A stretch of DNA of 64,000 nucleotides from Streptomyces griseomycini (lineage in GTDB: Bacteria; Actinomycetota; Actinomycetes; Streptomycetales; Streptomycetaceae). The notes under the pieces were generated by a model that had not been told where the DNA came from, searched no databases, and saw only the letters and a program-made list of their open reading frames with translations. Where the stretch lies: NCBI RefSeq assembly GCF_014203535.1, contig NZ_JACHJI010000001.1, positions 926,775-990,774 of the forward strand, read 5' to 3'. Made by a program: the position numbers and the translations under genes. The first letter of the stretch is position 1. Every line of letters starts with the position of its first letter. Below are positions 9,725-18,728 of this stretch, one piece after another.

Positions 9725-9919
9725 CTAGAACTGGATGGAGTTGATCGTCTCGGCTATCGAGTTCAGGAACCGCTGGATGTCGTCGGCCATGCCGGTCGAG
9801 GCGAGGAAGAAGCCGAAGAGGACCGCGACGATCGCCGGCCCGGGCTTGATGGACCCGCCTCTCAGCAGCACCACCAGGATGATCGCCAACAGCAGCACCA
9901 CGGACAGTGAAATGGCCAC
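9725..9919 (-). CDS. small conserved-type membrane protein, unknown function
   Basis: 64 residues. The first 20 residues form one hydrophobic helix (SLSVVLLLAIILVVLL), followed by a short basic/glycine loop, a second hydrophobic stretch (AIVAVLFGFFLAST) and an amphipathic C-terminal tail that ends FLNSIAETINSIQF. The GTG start at 9919 gives MAISLSV; GAGGGT lies further upstream than ideal. Codon use is typical of the genome. The function is unknown. Confidence 0.7.
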   Translation of the reverse strand: MAISLSVVLLLAIILVVLLRGGSIKPGPAIVAVLFGFFLASTGMADDIQRFLNSIAETINSIQF

Positions 9920-10542
9920 AACTGATCACACCCTCGGTCGGTTCCGCTTGCCCGGCCCGGGCGACGCGACCCCGCGCACCCCGCCAGAACCATCGTGCCA
10001 CCAACCGGGCTCCCCTATGCGGCGGCTGACGCAACGTCCGGTCGGCGGCGGCCGGACTCCCCGCGCACACCCGGCCCCGCGGACCAACGGTGCGATGTCG
10101 CACGGCAATTCGAGCGCCCACCCGCACCGGGAATTCGACTAGATCGTTTCCATCTCCACACAACGCGTTCGCCACTAATTCGAATTGACCCCCGCGGATG
10201 TCCCGACGAGTGCGCGGACACGACCAGCGAAGGGGGTGAACCGGTACATTCCACCGGAGTCCGCTGCCGGACCCATGCATGGTTCAGTTCGGAACAGTCA
10301 TGACAAGTGAGGTGCGAACGGCGCAGTTCCCTTGTCCGAACGGTGTGCCGGCCGTCACGCCGGCGACACCGCGCACTTTCCCGAATCCGGGGCACCCGAG
10401 ATGAATAACCAGGAAAGACGTCGGGCGTTTTACGAATAGCCACGGAGAACGCTAGGGTGCCTCAGATGTTCCACGCTGCCTCGTCCCCCGCAAGCGCAGC
10501 GAGCTCACCGATCCCCTCCCCGATTCCCCGCCGGGAGGGCCG
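9920..10542. other. intergenic region without a recognisable gene
   Basis: About 620 bases, less GC-rich than the surroundings around 10,100-10,460. No coding frame with normal codon use was seen. A stable hairpin with one bulge lies at 10341-10371. A possible -10 (TAGGGT, 10454-10459) lies 84 bases before the acyltransferase start and could be its promoter. Confidence 0.5.
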
Positions 10543-11730
10543 GTGACGAACTCGCTGCGACCGTACGGCAACCGCAGAACGCCGCTCCCCCCGGCCCAGT
10601 CACCGGCGCCCGGAGTGCCGAGCCCGCGCACGAAGACACAGCAGGACGACCGGCCGTCCCCCTCCGGCAAGCGGCGCGACGCGTTCTTCGACAACGCCAA
10701 GTACCTGGCGATCGTGCTGGTGGCCGTCGGTCACGCCTGGGAGCCCCTCAAGGGCGACAGCCGGACCCTCGAAGCCGCGTACACGGTCGTGTACGCGTTC
10801 CACATGCCGGCCTTCATCATCGTCTCCGGCTTCTTCTCGCGCAGTTTCGACATGCGCCCCGACCGGCTGCGGCGGCTGATCACCGGCGTCGCCGTGCCGT
10901 ACATCGTCTTCGAGACCGCCTATCCCCTCTTCAAGCGCCTCGTCGACGACGATCCGCACCAGGAGATCAGCCTCCTCGACCCCTGGTACCTCACCTGGTT
11001 CCTGGCCGCGCTGTTCGTGTGGCGGCTGACCACGCCGATCTGGAAGGCGGTGCGGCACCCGCTGCCGCTGGCGCTCGGCATCGCCATGCTGGCCAGCGCC
11101 ACCCCCGGGATCGGTGACGACCTGGACCTGCAGCGCGTCCTGCAGTTCCTGCCGTACTTCGTGCTCGGCCTGTGCGTGAGGCCCGAGCACTTCCACCTGG
11201 TGCGCCGCCGCTCGGTGCGGATCGCGGCGGTGCCGGTGTTCGCGGCGGCGCTGGCCGTCGGCTGGTGGGCGGTGCCGCGGATGAACACCGCGTGGTTCTA
11301 CCACCGCGACGCCGCGCAGGAGCTGGGCGCGCCGTGGTGGGCCGGTCCGGTCATGGTGCTCGCGATGTTCGGCTGCTCGCTGCTGCTGACCGCCTGCTTC
11401 TTCGCCTGGGTGCCGGGCCGCCGCACGTGGTTCACCGCGCTCGGCGCGGGCACGCTCTACGGCTACCTGCTGCACGGCTTCGTGGTGAAGGCCGGCGACT
11501 ACCAGGGCTGGTTCGAGCACTCCGTGCTGCACCGGCCGGTCGGTGAGATCGCCGTGAGCGTCCTCGCGGCCGCCATGGTGACGCTGCTGTGCACCGGGCC
11601 GGTGCAGCGGGTCTTCCGGTGCGTGATGGAGCCGAGGATGGAGTGGGCGTTCAAGCGGGACGCCGCCGAACTGGCCCGCGAACGCGAGCGGCGGGAGAAG
11701 CGGGAGACCCGCGAGAAGGTGTCCGCCTAG
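10543..11730 (+). CDS. membrane acyltransferase, acyltransferase-3 family
   Basis: 395 residues. Integral membrane acyltransferases of this family move acetyl or other acyl groups onto sugars or cell-surface molecules. The family N-terminus RRDAFFDNAKYLAIVLVAVGHAWEPL, quoted here only as the segment from about residue 44, contains the conserved H that acts in catalysis, and the region HMPAFIIVSGF is typical. About ten membrane segments follow. Residues 1-43 are a disordered proline-rich tail and the last 35 are highly charged (RERERREKRETREK). The GTG start has GGGAGGG upstream. The substrate cannot be told from sequence. Confidence 0.85.
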   Translation: MTNSLRPYGNRRTPLPPAQSPAPGVPSPRTKTQQDDRPSPSGKRRDAFFDNAKYLAIVLVAVGHAWEPLKGDSRTLEAAYTVVYAFHMPAFIIVSGFFSRSFDMRPDRLRRLITGVAVPYIVFETAYPLFKRLVDDDPHQEISLLDPWYLTWFLAALFVWRLTTPIWKAVRHPLPLALGIAMLASATPGIGDDLDLQRVLQFLPYFVLGLCVRPEHFHLVRRRSVRIAAVPVFAAALAVGWWAVPRMNTAWFYHRDAAQELGAPWWAGPVMVLAMFGCSLLLTACFFAWVPGRRTWFTALGAGTLYGYLLHGFVVKAGDYQGWFEHSVLHRPVGEIAVSVLAAAMVTLLCTGPVQRVFRCVMEPRMEWAFKRDAAELARERERREKRETREKVSA

Positions 11731-11760
11731 ACCTTGCCGGGCCCTGCCGGGCCCCGGGGC

Positions 11761-12243
11761 TCACGGGGCGCCTCGCCGCCCCCCCGGCACGAGACCGAGG
11801 AGTGCGCGCATCCGCGCGTACTTCTCGGTCAGTCGTGTGCGGGTCGCCTCGTCCAGTACGGCGAGACGCACCGGGTCGGCGTTGTGCGCCAGGTCCGCCT
11901 CCTTCACCAGCAGCGCGCCGGGGGTGGCGAGGACGCGGCCCGCGTACGCCTCGGGCGGCTCCCCGGGCCGTCTGGTGACCGCGAGGACGATGTCCTTGGT
12001 GCGCCGGGTCAGCGCGGCCCCCTCGAGCCACTGCTCGGACAGCCTGTCGTCCTCGACGGCGTCGTGCAGCCAGGCGGCCGCGATCTGCTCCTCGTCCCCG
12101 CCGCGCCGCCGTACGCCCTCGGCGACGGCGTGCAGGTGCTCGGCGTACGGCCGGCCCGCCTTGTCGGTCTGGCCGGCGTGCGCGGCGCGGGCGACGGCCT
12201 CGACCTCGGCCGGGGTCAGCGGGGTGCGCGGTGTCTCGGTCAC
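11761..12243 (-). CDS. small HD-domain protein, alarmone-hydrolase-like
   Basis: 160 residues forming a single metal-dependent HD domain of the type found in the hydrolase half of RelA/SpoT and in stand-alone small alarmone hydrolases (Mesh1-like). Visible motifs are H36 in RPYAEHLHAV, HD at 60-61 followed by ED at 64-65 (AAAWLHDAVEDD), and the KxxDxxHN motif in LVKEADLAHN. No synthetase or TGS domain is attached. The GTG start at 12243 follows GGGCGG. It is convergent with the acyltransferase. The likely substrate is (p)ppGpp or a related nucleotide; this is inferred from the motif pattern. Confidence 0.75.
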   Translation of the reverse strand: MTETPRTPLTPAEVEAVARAAHAGQTDKAGRPYAEHLHAVAEGVRRRGGDEEQIAAAWLHDAVEDDRLSEQWLEGAALTRRTKDIVLAVTRRPGEPPEAYAGRVLATPGALLVKEADLAHNADPVRLAVLDEATRTRLTEKYARMRALLGLVPGGRRGAP

Positions 12244-12281
12244 CCGCCCATTGTGGCCCGCGGGCGGGGGGCCGGCCGCGG

Positions 12282-13460
12282 TCAGCGGGACGCGGCCGCC
12301 GTGGGGCCCTCGCGGCAGATCAGCAGCAGGGCGCGGTCGTCGTTGACGTCCTTGGCCACCGCCTCGATGAGGTGCCAGGCGGCTCCGTGGAAGCCGCCGG
12401 CGACATAGCGGTCGGCCTCGCCGGTGAGCCGGTCGATGCCCTCGACGATGTCCCGGTCGGAGGTCTCCACCAGGCCGTCCGTGAACAGCATCAGCACGTC
12501 CCCGGGGCGCAGCGTGCCCTTCACCGGGTCGAACTGGGCGCCGTCGTACACGCCCAGCAGCGGGCCGTCGGCCGCCTTCTCCTCCCAGCGGCCGGTGCCC
12601 GCGCTGAGCTGGAGGCCCGGCGGGTGGCCCGCGGAGTACAGCTCGTAGTCGCCGGAGTCGAGGTCGAGGACCAGGTGGATGGAGGTGGCGAAGCCCTCCT
12701 CCCAGTCCTGGCGGAGCAGGTAGCCGTTGGCGGCCGGCAGGAAGCCGTGCGGGGGCAGGCTGCCGAGCAGGCCGCCGAAGGCGCCCGACAGCAGCAGGGC
12801 GCGCGAACCGGCGTCCATGCCCTTGCCGGACACGTCCGTCAGCACGACCTCCAGGGTGCGCCCGCCGTTCGTCCGGGCCGCGACCACGAAGTCGCCCGAG
12901 AACGACTGCCCGCCCGCCGGACGCAGGGCCATCTCCCGGTGCCAGCCGTCCGGCAGCTTGGGCAGCTTGCTCTGCACCCGGATGCGTTCGCGCAGGTCGA
13001 ACAGCATGGTGCCGCCGCGCCGCCAGGGCACGCCCACCCGGCTGCGGAACTGGGCGACGAGCAGCCCGAAGAACCCGCAGGCCGCGACGGTGAGGACCAC
13101 GCCCGGCGTGACCCGGGCCGCGCCCTCGGTGTAGGGGCCGAGCTGCACGGACTCCACGATCAGCGCGGTCGCCGCGGCCGCGTACAGGCCGAGCAGGCTC
13201 GCCGGGCGCAGCAGCAGGCCGCCCGCGACGATCGGGACGACCAGCGCGGACGGCGCGCACCACACGGAGTCGGCGAGCGTCCCGGCCGCGATCAGCGGAA
13301 CGGTCAGGAGCAGTCCGGCGAGCGCGACCCAGTCCGAGCCGTCCCCGCGGAAGTAGTCGACGGCGGCCCGACGCACGCCGACGCGGGCCCGGTGCCACTG
13401 CTTCTTCAACCGGGCCGTGAACGTCTCGGCTTCCGCGCGCCGCCCTCGTCCTGCTGCCAT
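12282..13460 (-). CDS. membrane-anchored SpoIIE-type PP2C protein phosphatase
   Basis: 392 residues. The N-terminal third has about four membrane helices (between residues 43 and 138). The C-terminal part is a PPM/SpoIIE phosphatase domain with metal-binding motifs SGDFV, TDVSGKGMDA and TDGLVE, and ends in the DDRALLLI strand. There is no PAS, GAF or kinase domain, so it is a membrane form of the Rsb-like serine phosphatases that are numerous in Streptomyces and dephosphorylate anti-anti-sigma factors. No partner gene is adjacent. It is divergent from the acetyltransferase. Confidence 0.88.
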   Translation of the reverse strand: MAAGRGRRAEAETFTARLKKQWHRARVGVRRAAVDYFRGDGSDWVALAGLLLTVPLIAAGTLADSVWCAPSALVVPIVAGGLLLRPASLLGLYAAAATALIVESVQLGPYTEGAARVTPGVVLTVAACGFFGLLVAQFRSRVGVPWRRGGTMLFDLRERIRVQSKLPKLPDGWHREMALRPAGGQSFSGDFVVAARTNGGRTLEVVLTDVSGKGMDAGSRALLLSGAFGGLLGSLPPHGFLPAANGYLLRQDWEEGFATSIHLVLDLDSGDYELYSAGHPPGLQLSAGTGRWEEKAADGPLLGVYDGAQFDPVKGTLRPGDVLMLFTDGLVETSDRDIVEGIDRLTGEADRYVAGGFHGAAWHLIEAVAKDVNDDRALLLICREGPTAAASR

Positions 13461-13675
13461 CAGTTCGGGACCCTATCCATCGGACCGGCCGCTTGGCACG
13501 GGAGGTCCTGGTTGTCCCCCGTCCGGGGACCGACTTCACAGTGAACTTCACCGGACGCCGTCGTGGGGCCGCCCGGGAGAAAATTCCTTCGCCCGTCCCG
13601 CAATGCCCTGGTAGGCATGGGTTCATGGCGAACGAGCACGCGACCGGGACAAGCGGGACGAGCAGGGAGAGCGAT

Positions 13676-14929
13676 GTGACCGACGGCTCAACGGACTTCG
13701 GGACCGCGCTCCGGAAACTGGAACCGGACGAGTGGGACAAGTGGTACGACACGCTGCTCCGTGCCTTCGGCGGGGTCCAGGAGGCCGCCGAGGAGCGGGA
13801 GCTGTGGAACGCGCTGTCCGAGCACGGCCGCTTCCTGGCCGCCTGGGAGGGTGACGCGTGCGTGGGGACGGCGGGCGCGTTCTCGTTCCGGCTGACCGTG
13901 CCCGGGGGCGCGTCCGTGCCCGCCGCGGGTGTCACCGGGGTCGGCGTGGCCGCCACGCACCGGCGGCGCGGGGTGCTGACGTCGATGATGCGGCGGCAGT
14001 TGGACGACGTGCGGTCCTGGGGCGAGCCGCTGGCGGTGCTCACGGCGTCCGAGCCGGCGATCTACGGCCGGTTCGGGTACGGGGCGGCCTCGTTCCAGCT
14101 GAACGCCGAGATCGACACGAGCCGGGTGCGGCTGTCGGTCCCGCCCGGCACCGACGACGTACGGCTGCGGTACGCGGCGCCGGCCGACGTGCTCGACGCC
14201 TGCGAGGCGGTCTACGGCCGGCTGGTGCCGCGGCGGCCGGGGATGCTCGCGCGCCGGCCCGGCTGGGAGCGGCTGGGGCTGCTCGACCCGGAGAGCGAGC
14301 GGGACGGGGCGTCGCCGCTGCAGTGCGTCGTCGCCGAGCGGGACGGCGAGACGGTCGGGTACGCGCGGTTCCGCGTGAAGCCGGGCTGGGGACCGGCCGG
14401 GGCCGACGGCACGGTGGTCCTGAGCGCCCTGGACGCGCTGGACCCGGCGGCGGACGCGGCGCTGTGGAGGTTCCTGTTCGACATCGACCTGACGTCGACG
14501 CTGGTGGCGCGGGGGCGGCCGGTCGACGAGGGCTGGCAGCACCTGGTGTCGGACATCCGGCGGTGCCGGCCGTCCCTGCGGGACGCGCTGTACGTACGGC
14601 TGGTCGACGTCGGGGCGGCGCTCGCGGCGCGGACGTACCAGGCGCCGGTGGACGTGGTGTTCGAGGTGGAGGACGCCTTCTGCCCCTGGAACGCGGGGCG
14701 TTGGCGGCTGAGCGGGGACGCGAAGGGGGCGTCCTGCGAGCGCACCGGGGACGCTGCGGACCTCGCCCTGTCCGTACGGGAGCTGGGCGCCGCGTATCTC
14801 GGCGGGGTGGGCCTGGGGGCGCTGGCCGCGGCCGGCCGGGTGCGCGAGGTGCGGGAGGGGGCGCTGGCGGAGGCGGCCCTGGCGTTCGGCAGCGACGGTG
14901 CGGCGCCCTGGCTGCCGCACGGGTTCTGA
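13676..14929 (+). CDS. Eis-type GNAT N-acetyltransferase
   Basis: 417 residues, the size of the Eis family (N-terminal GNAT, second GNAT-like domain, C-terminal sterol-carrier-like domain). The acetyl-CoA loop reads VAATHRRRGVLTSMM, and IYGRFGYGAAS follows as in Eis proteins. These enzymes acetylate amines, including aminoglycosides in mycobacteria; the substrate here is unknown. I chose GTG 13676 because GGGAG lies 6 bases upstream; an in-frame ATG at 13625 adds 17 Gly/Thr/Ser-rich residues and has no good ribosome binding site. It is divergent from the phosphatase gene. Confidence 0.85.
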   Translation: MTDGSTDFGTALRKLEPDEWDKWYDTLLRAFGGVQEAAEERELWNALSEHGRFLAAWEGDACVGTAGAFSFRLTVPGGASVPAAGVTGVGVAATHRRRGVLTSMMRRQLDDVRSWGEPLAVLTASEPAIYGRFGYGAASFQLNAEIDTSRVRLSVPPGTDDVRLRYAAPADVLDACEAVYGRLVPRRPGMLARRPGWERLGLLDPESERDGASPLQCVVAERDGETVGYARFRVKPGWGPAGADGTVVLSALDALDPAADAALWRFLFDIDLTSTLVARGRPVDEGWQHLVSDIRRCRPSLRDALYVRLVDVGAALAARTYQAPVDVVFEVEDAFCPWNAGRWRLSGDAKGASCERTGDAADLALSVRELGAAYLGGVGLGALAAAGRVREVREGALAEAALAFGSDGAAPWLPHGF

Positions 14930-14978
14930 GCGCCGGGCGGTGACCTGACCCGGGCGTCCCGGCCCCGGCGTCCCGGGC

Positions 14979-15806
14979 TCAGGCCTTCTGGCAGGTGGGG
15001 CACCAGAAGAGGTTGCGGGCGGCGAGACCGGCGGTGCGGATCTCGCCGCCACAGATGTGGCAGGGCAGGTGGGCCCTGCGGTAGACGTACACCTCGCCGC
15101 CGTGGTCGTCGACGCGCGGCGGGCGGCCCATCGCCTCCGGGGTGTGCTCCGGGCGGACGGTGTCGATGCGGTTGTTGCGGACACCCTCGCGCATGAGCCC
15201 GACCAGGTCGGTCCAGATCGCCTCCCACTCGGCCGGGGTGATGTCCCGGCCCGCGCGGTACGGGTCGATCCGGTGCCGGAAGAGGACCTCGGCCCGGTAG
15301 ACGTTCCCCACGCCGGCGATGACCTTCTGGTCCATGAGGAGGGCGGCGATCGTCGTACGGCTGCGGCTGATCCTGCGGTAGGCGGGGGCCGGGTCCGCGT
15401 CCGGGCGCAGGGGGTCGGGGCCGAGGCGGTCGTGTATCGCCCGCTTCTCGGCGTCCGTGATCAGGGCGCAGGTGGTGGGGCCGCGCAGATCGACGTACGA
15501 GGTGCCGTCGGCGAGGCGGAGGCGGACGGTGTCCGTGGGCGGCGGCGCGGGGGCCGGGCCGAAGGTGACCTTGCCGAAGAGGCCGAGGTGGATGTGGACC
15601 CACTCGGTGTGCTCGGGGGCCGGGTCGCGGAAACCGAGGAAGAGGTGCTTGCCGTGGGCCTCGGTGGTGTGCAGGGGCGTGCGGTCGAGGAGGGCGGCGG
15701 CGTCGGCGAACTTGCCCTGGGGACTGGTGACGCGGAGGGGGGCGCGGTGCGCGAAGGCGGCGGCGCAGTCCTCGGCCAGCCGGTGAACGGTGTGTCCTTC
15801 GGGCAC
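14979..15806 (-). CDS. nei2: Nei/Fpg-family DNA glycosylase (endonuclease VIII type)
   Basis: 275 residues. Base-excision repair enzyme that removes oxidised bases and nicks the strand. The mature N-terminus would be PEGHTVHR, with the catalytic Pro and Glu directly after the start. The helix-two-turn-helix region reads MDQKVIAGVGNVYRAE, and the C-terminal zinc finger has the cysteines CHIC...CPTC. The sequence PEGHTVHR rather than PELPEVE places it in the Nei/Nei2 branch. The GTG start at 15806 is fixed by the need for the N-terminal proline. It follows rpiB by 46 bases on the same strand. Confidence 0.93.
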   Translation of the reverse strand: MPEGHTVHRLAEDCAAAFAHRAPLRVTSPQGKFADAAALLDRTPLHTTEAHGKHLFLGFRDPAPEHTEWVHIHLGLFGKVTFGPAPAPPPTDTVRLRLADGTSYVDLRGPTTCALITDAEKRAIHDRLGPDPLRPDADPAPAYRRISRSRTTIAALLMDQKVIAGVGNVYRAEVLFRHRIDPYRAGRDITPAEWEAIWTDLVGLMREGVRNNRIDTVRPEHTPEAMGRPPRVDDHGGEVYVYRRAHLPCHICGGEIRTAGLAARNLFWCPTCQKA

Positions 15807-15852
15807 GGGTCGGTCCCCCCTCCTCGCTCGCTCTCTTCCTCCGCTCCGGGGG

Positions 15853-16338
15853 CTACTGCTGGGGGTGGTGGGGCGGGATCGGGGGGAGGTCGCCGGTGGT
15901 CTCGTAGGCGGTGAGCATGTCGATGCGGCGGATGTGGCGCTCGTCACCCGAGAACGGGGTGTCCAGGAAGGTCTCCACGAACTTGGTCGCCTCGTCCTGC
16001 GTGTGCATGCGCGCACCCACCGCGACCACGTTGGCGTTGTTGTGCTGGCGGCCCAGAGCCGCCGTCTCCTCGCTCCACGCCAGGGCCGCCCGCACGCCCT
16101 TCACCTTGTTCGCGGCGATCTGCTCGCCGTTGCCGGAACCGCCGATCACGATGCCGAGGGCGTCGGGGTCGGCGGCGGTCCGCTCGGCGGCGCGGAGGCA
16201 GAAGGGCGGGTAGTCGTCCTGGGCGTCGTAGACGTGGGGCCCGCAGTCGACGGGCTCGTGGCCCGCGCCCTTGAGCCACTCGACGAGGTGGTTCTTGAGT
16301 TCGTAGCCGGCATGGTCGGAACCGAGGTACACGCGCAT
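15853..16338 (-). CDS. rpiB: ribose-5-phosphate isomerase B
   Basis: 161 residues. Interconverts ribose-5-phosphate and ribulose-5-phosphate in the pentose phosphate pathway. Family motifs are SDHAGYELK near the N-terminus, VDCGPHVYD (active-site Cys), the phosphate-binding GGSGNGEQIAANK, and the NNANVVAVGAR segment. The C-terminus is a proline/histidine tail. ATG start. It is probably the first gene of an operon with nei2. Confidence 0.95.
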   Translation of the reverse strand: MRVYLGSDHAGYELKNHLVEWLKGAGHEPVDCGPHVYDAQDDYPPFCLRAAERTAADPDALGIVIGGSGNGEQIAANKVKGVRAALAWSEETAALGRQHNNANVVAVGARMHTQDEATKFVETFLDTPFSGDERHIRRIDMLTAYETTGDLPPIPPHHPQQ

Positions 16339-16597
16339 GGTCCGAGTGTGACACGCGGGTTCCCGGGCAGGTGCGCGGGGTGTCGTGACGGAAACCGTGA
16401 CGAGGATTACAGAACCTCAGGAAAACCTCAAGTAACAATACGGATTCGAAGGTTCCCGAATTCATTCGCCTCGGATTCACTGGACCGATCCGAAAACCGG
16501 TCGCATCAGGCGCCTGCGCCGGAGTGCGGCCGCACACCCCCACACACCTCGGTTCACCCGGAAAACGGCCCCCCACGGCGCAAAGGAAAACCGCTCC

Positions 16598-18073
16598 ATG
16601 ACTTCGCAGCCGACCCTCAGGACGACCGGCGACAGCCCCGGAGACCCCACAGGAACCACGCCCTCCGGCGGTGCCGGTGCTCCCGGAGGGCACGGGTCCG
16701 GCCTGCAGGCCGGACTCAAGAACCGTCACCTGTCGATGATCGCCATCGGCGGTGTCATCGGCGCCGGCCTGTTCGTCGGCTCCAGCTCGGGCATCGCGGC
16801 CGCCGGTCCCGGCATCCTCCTCTCCTACGCCCTCGTCGGCACGCTCGTGGTGCTGGTGATGCGCATGCTCGGTGAGATGTCGGCGGCCAACCCGACCTCC
16901 GGCTCCTTCTCCGCGCACGCCGACCGCGCGCTCGGCCCCTGGGCCGGTTTCTCCATCGGCTGGCTCTACTGGTTCTTCTGGGTCGTGGTGCTGGCGGTGG
17001 AGGCGACCGCCGGTGCCGCGATCCTCGAGGGGTGGATACCGGCCGTTCCCCAGTGGGGCTGGGCGCTCATCGTGATGGTGGTGCTGACCGCCACCAACCT
17101 CGCGTCCGTCGGGTCCTACGGCGAGTTCGAGTTCTGGTTCGCCGGGATCAAGGTCGTCGCCATCGCCGCGTTCATCGTCGTCGGCGGGCTGGCCGTCTTC
17201 GGCCTGCTGCCCGGCGCCGACACCGACCAGGCCGGGCTCGCCAACCTCACCGAACACGGCGGCTTCCTGCCCAACGGCGCCGGTGCCATCCTCACCGGCA
17301 TCCTGCTCGTCGTCTTCTCCTTCATGGGCAGCGAGATCGCGACCCTGGCCGCCGGCGAGTCGGAGGACCCGCAGCGGGCCGTCACCAAGGCGACCAACAG
17401 CATCATCTGGCGCATCGGCGTCTTCTACCTCGGGTCGATCTTCGTCGTCGTCTGCCTGCTGCCGTGGGACAGCAAGGCGATCGCCGAGGACGGCTCCTAC
17501 GTCGCCGCCCTGGACTCCCTCGGCATCGCGCACGCCGGTCAGATCATGAACTTCATCGTGCTGACGTCCGTGCTGTCCTGCCTCAACTCCGGGCTGTACA
17601 CGGCCTCCCGCATGGCCTTCTCGCTCGGTCAGCGCGGGGACGCGCCGAAGGCGTTCGCCCGGACCACCGACCGGGGCGTGCCGCGGACCGCGATCATCGC
17701 GTCGGTCGTCTTCGGTTTCGTCGCCGTCTTCTTCAACTACAAGTACCCGGACTCGGTCTTCCTCTTCCTGGTCAACTCCTCCGGCGCGGTCGCGCTGTTC
17801 GTCTGGCTGGTGATCTGCTTCTCGCAGCTGCGCATGCGGCGGATCATCCAGGCCGAGGCGCCGGAGAAGCTGGTCGTGCGGATGTGGCTCTACCCGTATC
17901 TGACCTGGGCCAGCGCGGCGCTGATCGTGTTCGTGCTCGGCTACATGCTGACCGACACCGAGCACAACGGGCGGACCACGGTGCTGCTGTCGCTGCTGGT
18001 CGCCGCGGTCGTGCTCGCCATCGCCTTCGTGAAGCAGCGCCTGGCGGGGCGCGGTGGGGCCGAGAAGGCGTAG
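16598..18073 (+). CDS. amino acid permease, APC family (GABA-permease-like), copy 1
   Basis: 491 residues with twelve predicted membrane helices. Proton-coupled amino-acid uptake is the role of this family. The signature LKNRHLSMIAIGGVIGAGLFVGS starts near residue 40 (here quoted only in part: MIAIGGVIGAGLFVGSS). The N-terminal 35 residues are a soluble Gly/Pro/Thr tail. It closely resembles the second permease at 19105. The 259-base upstream spacer (16339-16597) contains the relatively AT-rich stretch 16390-16490, a likely promoter area shared divergently with rpiB. A 50-base perfect palindrome terminates the gene. Confidence 0.92.
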   Translation: MTSQPTLRTTGDSPGDPTGTTPSGGAGAPGGHGSGLQAGLKNRHLSMIAIGGVIGAGLFVGSSSGIAAAGPGILLSYALVGTLVVLVMRMLGEMSAANPTSGSFSAHADRALGPWAGFSIGWLYWFFWVVVLAVEATAGAAILEGWIPAVPQWGWALIVMVVLTATNLASVGSYGEFEFWFAGIKVVAIAAFIVVGGLAVFGLLPGADTDQAGLANLTEHGGFLPNGAGAILTGILLVVFSFMGSEIATLAAGESEDPQRAVTKATNSIIWRIGVFYLGSIFVVVCLLPWDSKAIAEDGSYVAALDSLGIAHAGQIMNFIVLTSVLSCLNSGLYTASRMAFSLGQRGDAPKAFARTTDRGVPRTAIIASVVFGFVAVFFNYKYPDSVFLFLVNSSGAVALFVWLVICFSQLRMRRIIQAEAPEKLVVRMWLYPYLTWASAALIVFVLGYMLTDTEHNGRTTVLLSLLVAAVVLAIAFVKQRLAGRGGAEKA

Positions 18074-18082
18074 GACGCGGAA

Positions 18083-18132
18083 CGGCAAGGGGCTCGGCGG
18101 GCGCCGTACGGCGCCCGCCGAGCCCCTTGCCG
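18083..18132. terminator. 50-base perfect palindrome, bidirectional terminator
   Basis: 18083-18107 is the exact reverse complement of 18108-18132 with no spacer. It lies between the convergent permease and bioY genes. Confidence 0.9.
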
Positions 18133-18146
18133 CGCGGGACCGGACG

Positions 18147-18728
18147 TCACCGCCTGCCGACGAACTTCCAGGCGGTCGGCAGCACGCCCATCGCCAGGGC
18201 CGCCTTCAGGGCGTCGCCGACGAGGAAGGGGGTGAGGCCGGCCGCGACCGCGGCGGAGGCGGACATGCCGGTGGACAGGGCCAGGTAGGGCACGCCGACG
18301 GCGTAGATGACCGCCGAGCCGAGCACCATGGTGCCCGCCGTCCGCCAGGCGGAGCGGTCGGTGCCGCGGCGGGCCAGGGCGCCCACGACGGCGGCGGCCA
18401 GCAGCATGCCGAGGATGTAGCCGAAGGACGGGGCGATCCCGTGGGAGCCGTTCGCGAACCACGGCACCCCGGCGAGGCCCGCCAGCGCGTACACCGCGAG
18501 GGAGGCGAGCCCGCGGCCCGCGCCGAGGGCGGTGCCGACGAGCAGCGCGGCGAAGGTCTGGCCGGTCACCGGCACCGGCGAGCCCGGGACGGGCACGGCG
18601 ATCTGTGCGGCGAGGCCGGTCAGGGCGGCGCCGCCGAGCACGAGCGCGGCGTCGCGGACGCGGGAGGCCGGAAGCAGGTCGGCGAGGACCAGGCCGGTGC
18701 GGGTGGAGGGGGCGGCAGCGGTGCTCAT
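18147..18728 (-). CDS. bioY: biotin transporter BioY
   Basis: 193 residues with about six membrane helices. BioY is the substrate-binding S component of the biotin energy-coupling-factor transporter, and can act alone. Family motifs are PVPGSPVPVTGQTF in the first third and the WFANGSHG...SFGYILG region. No bioM/bioN genes are adjacent. ATG start. A -10-like TATAGC (minus strand, 18771-18776) lies upstream. Confidence 0.92.
   Translation of the reverse strand: MSTAAAPSTRTGLVLADLLPASRVRDAALVLGGAALTGLAAQIAVPVPGSPVPVTGQTFAALLVGTALGAGRGLASLAVYALAGLAGVPWFANGSHGIAPSFGYILGMLLAAAVVGALARRGTDRSAWRTAGTMVLGSAVIYAVGVPYLALSTGMSASAAVAAGLTPFLVGDALKAALAMGVLPTAWKFVGRR

Noticed and set aside
16380..16445. GlnR-like box before permease 1 (GTGAC, GAAAA, GTAAC pieces)
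   Set aside because: The a-site and b-site elements do not fall at the required 6-base spacings as a full box; only a partial match is present.
15944..18088. Minus-strand frame across rpiB and permease 1
   Set aside because: It is antisense to the permease, which has twelve normal membrane helices, and has no domain of its own.
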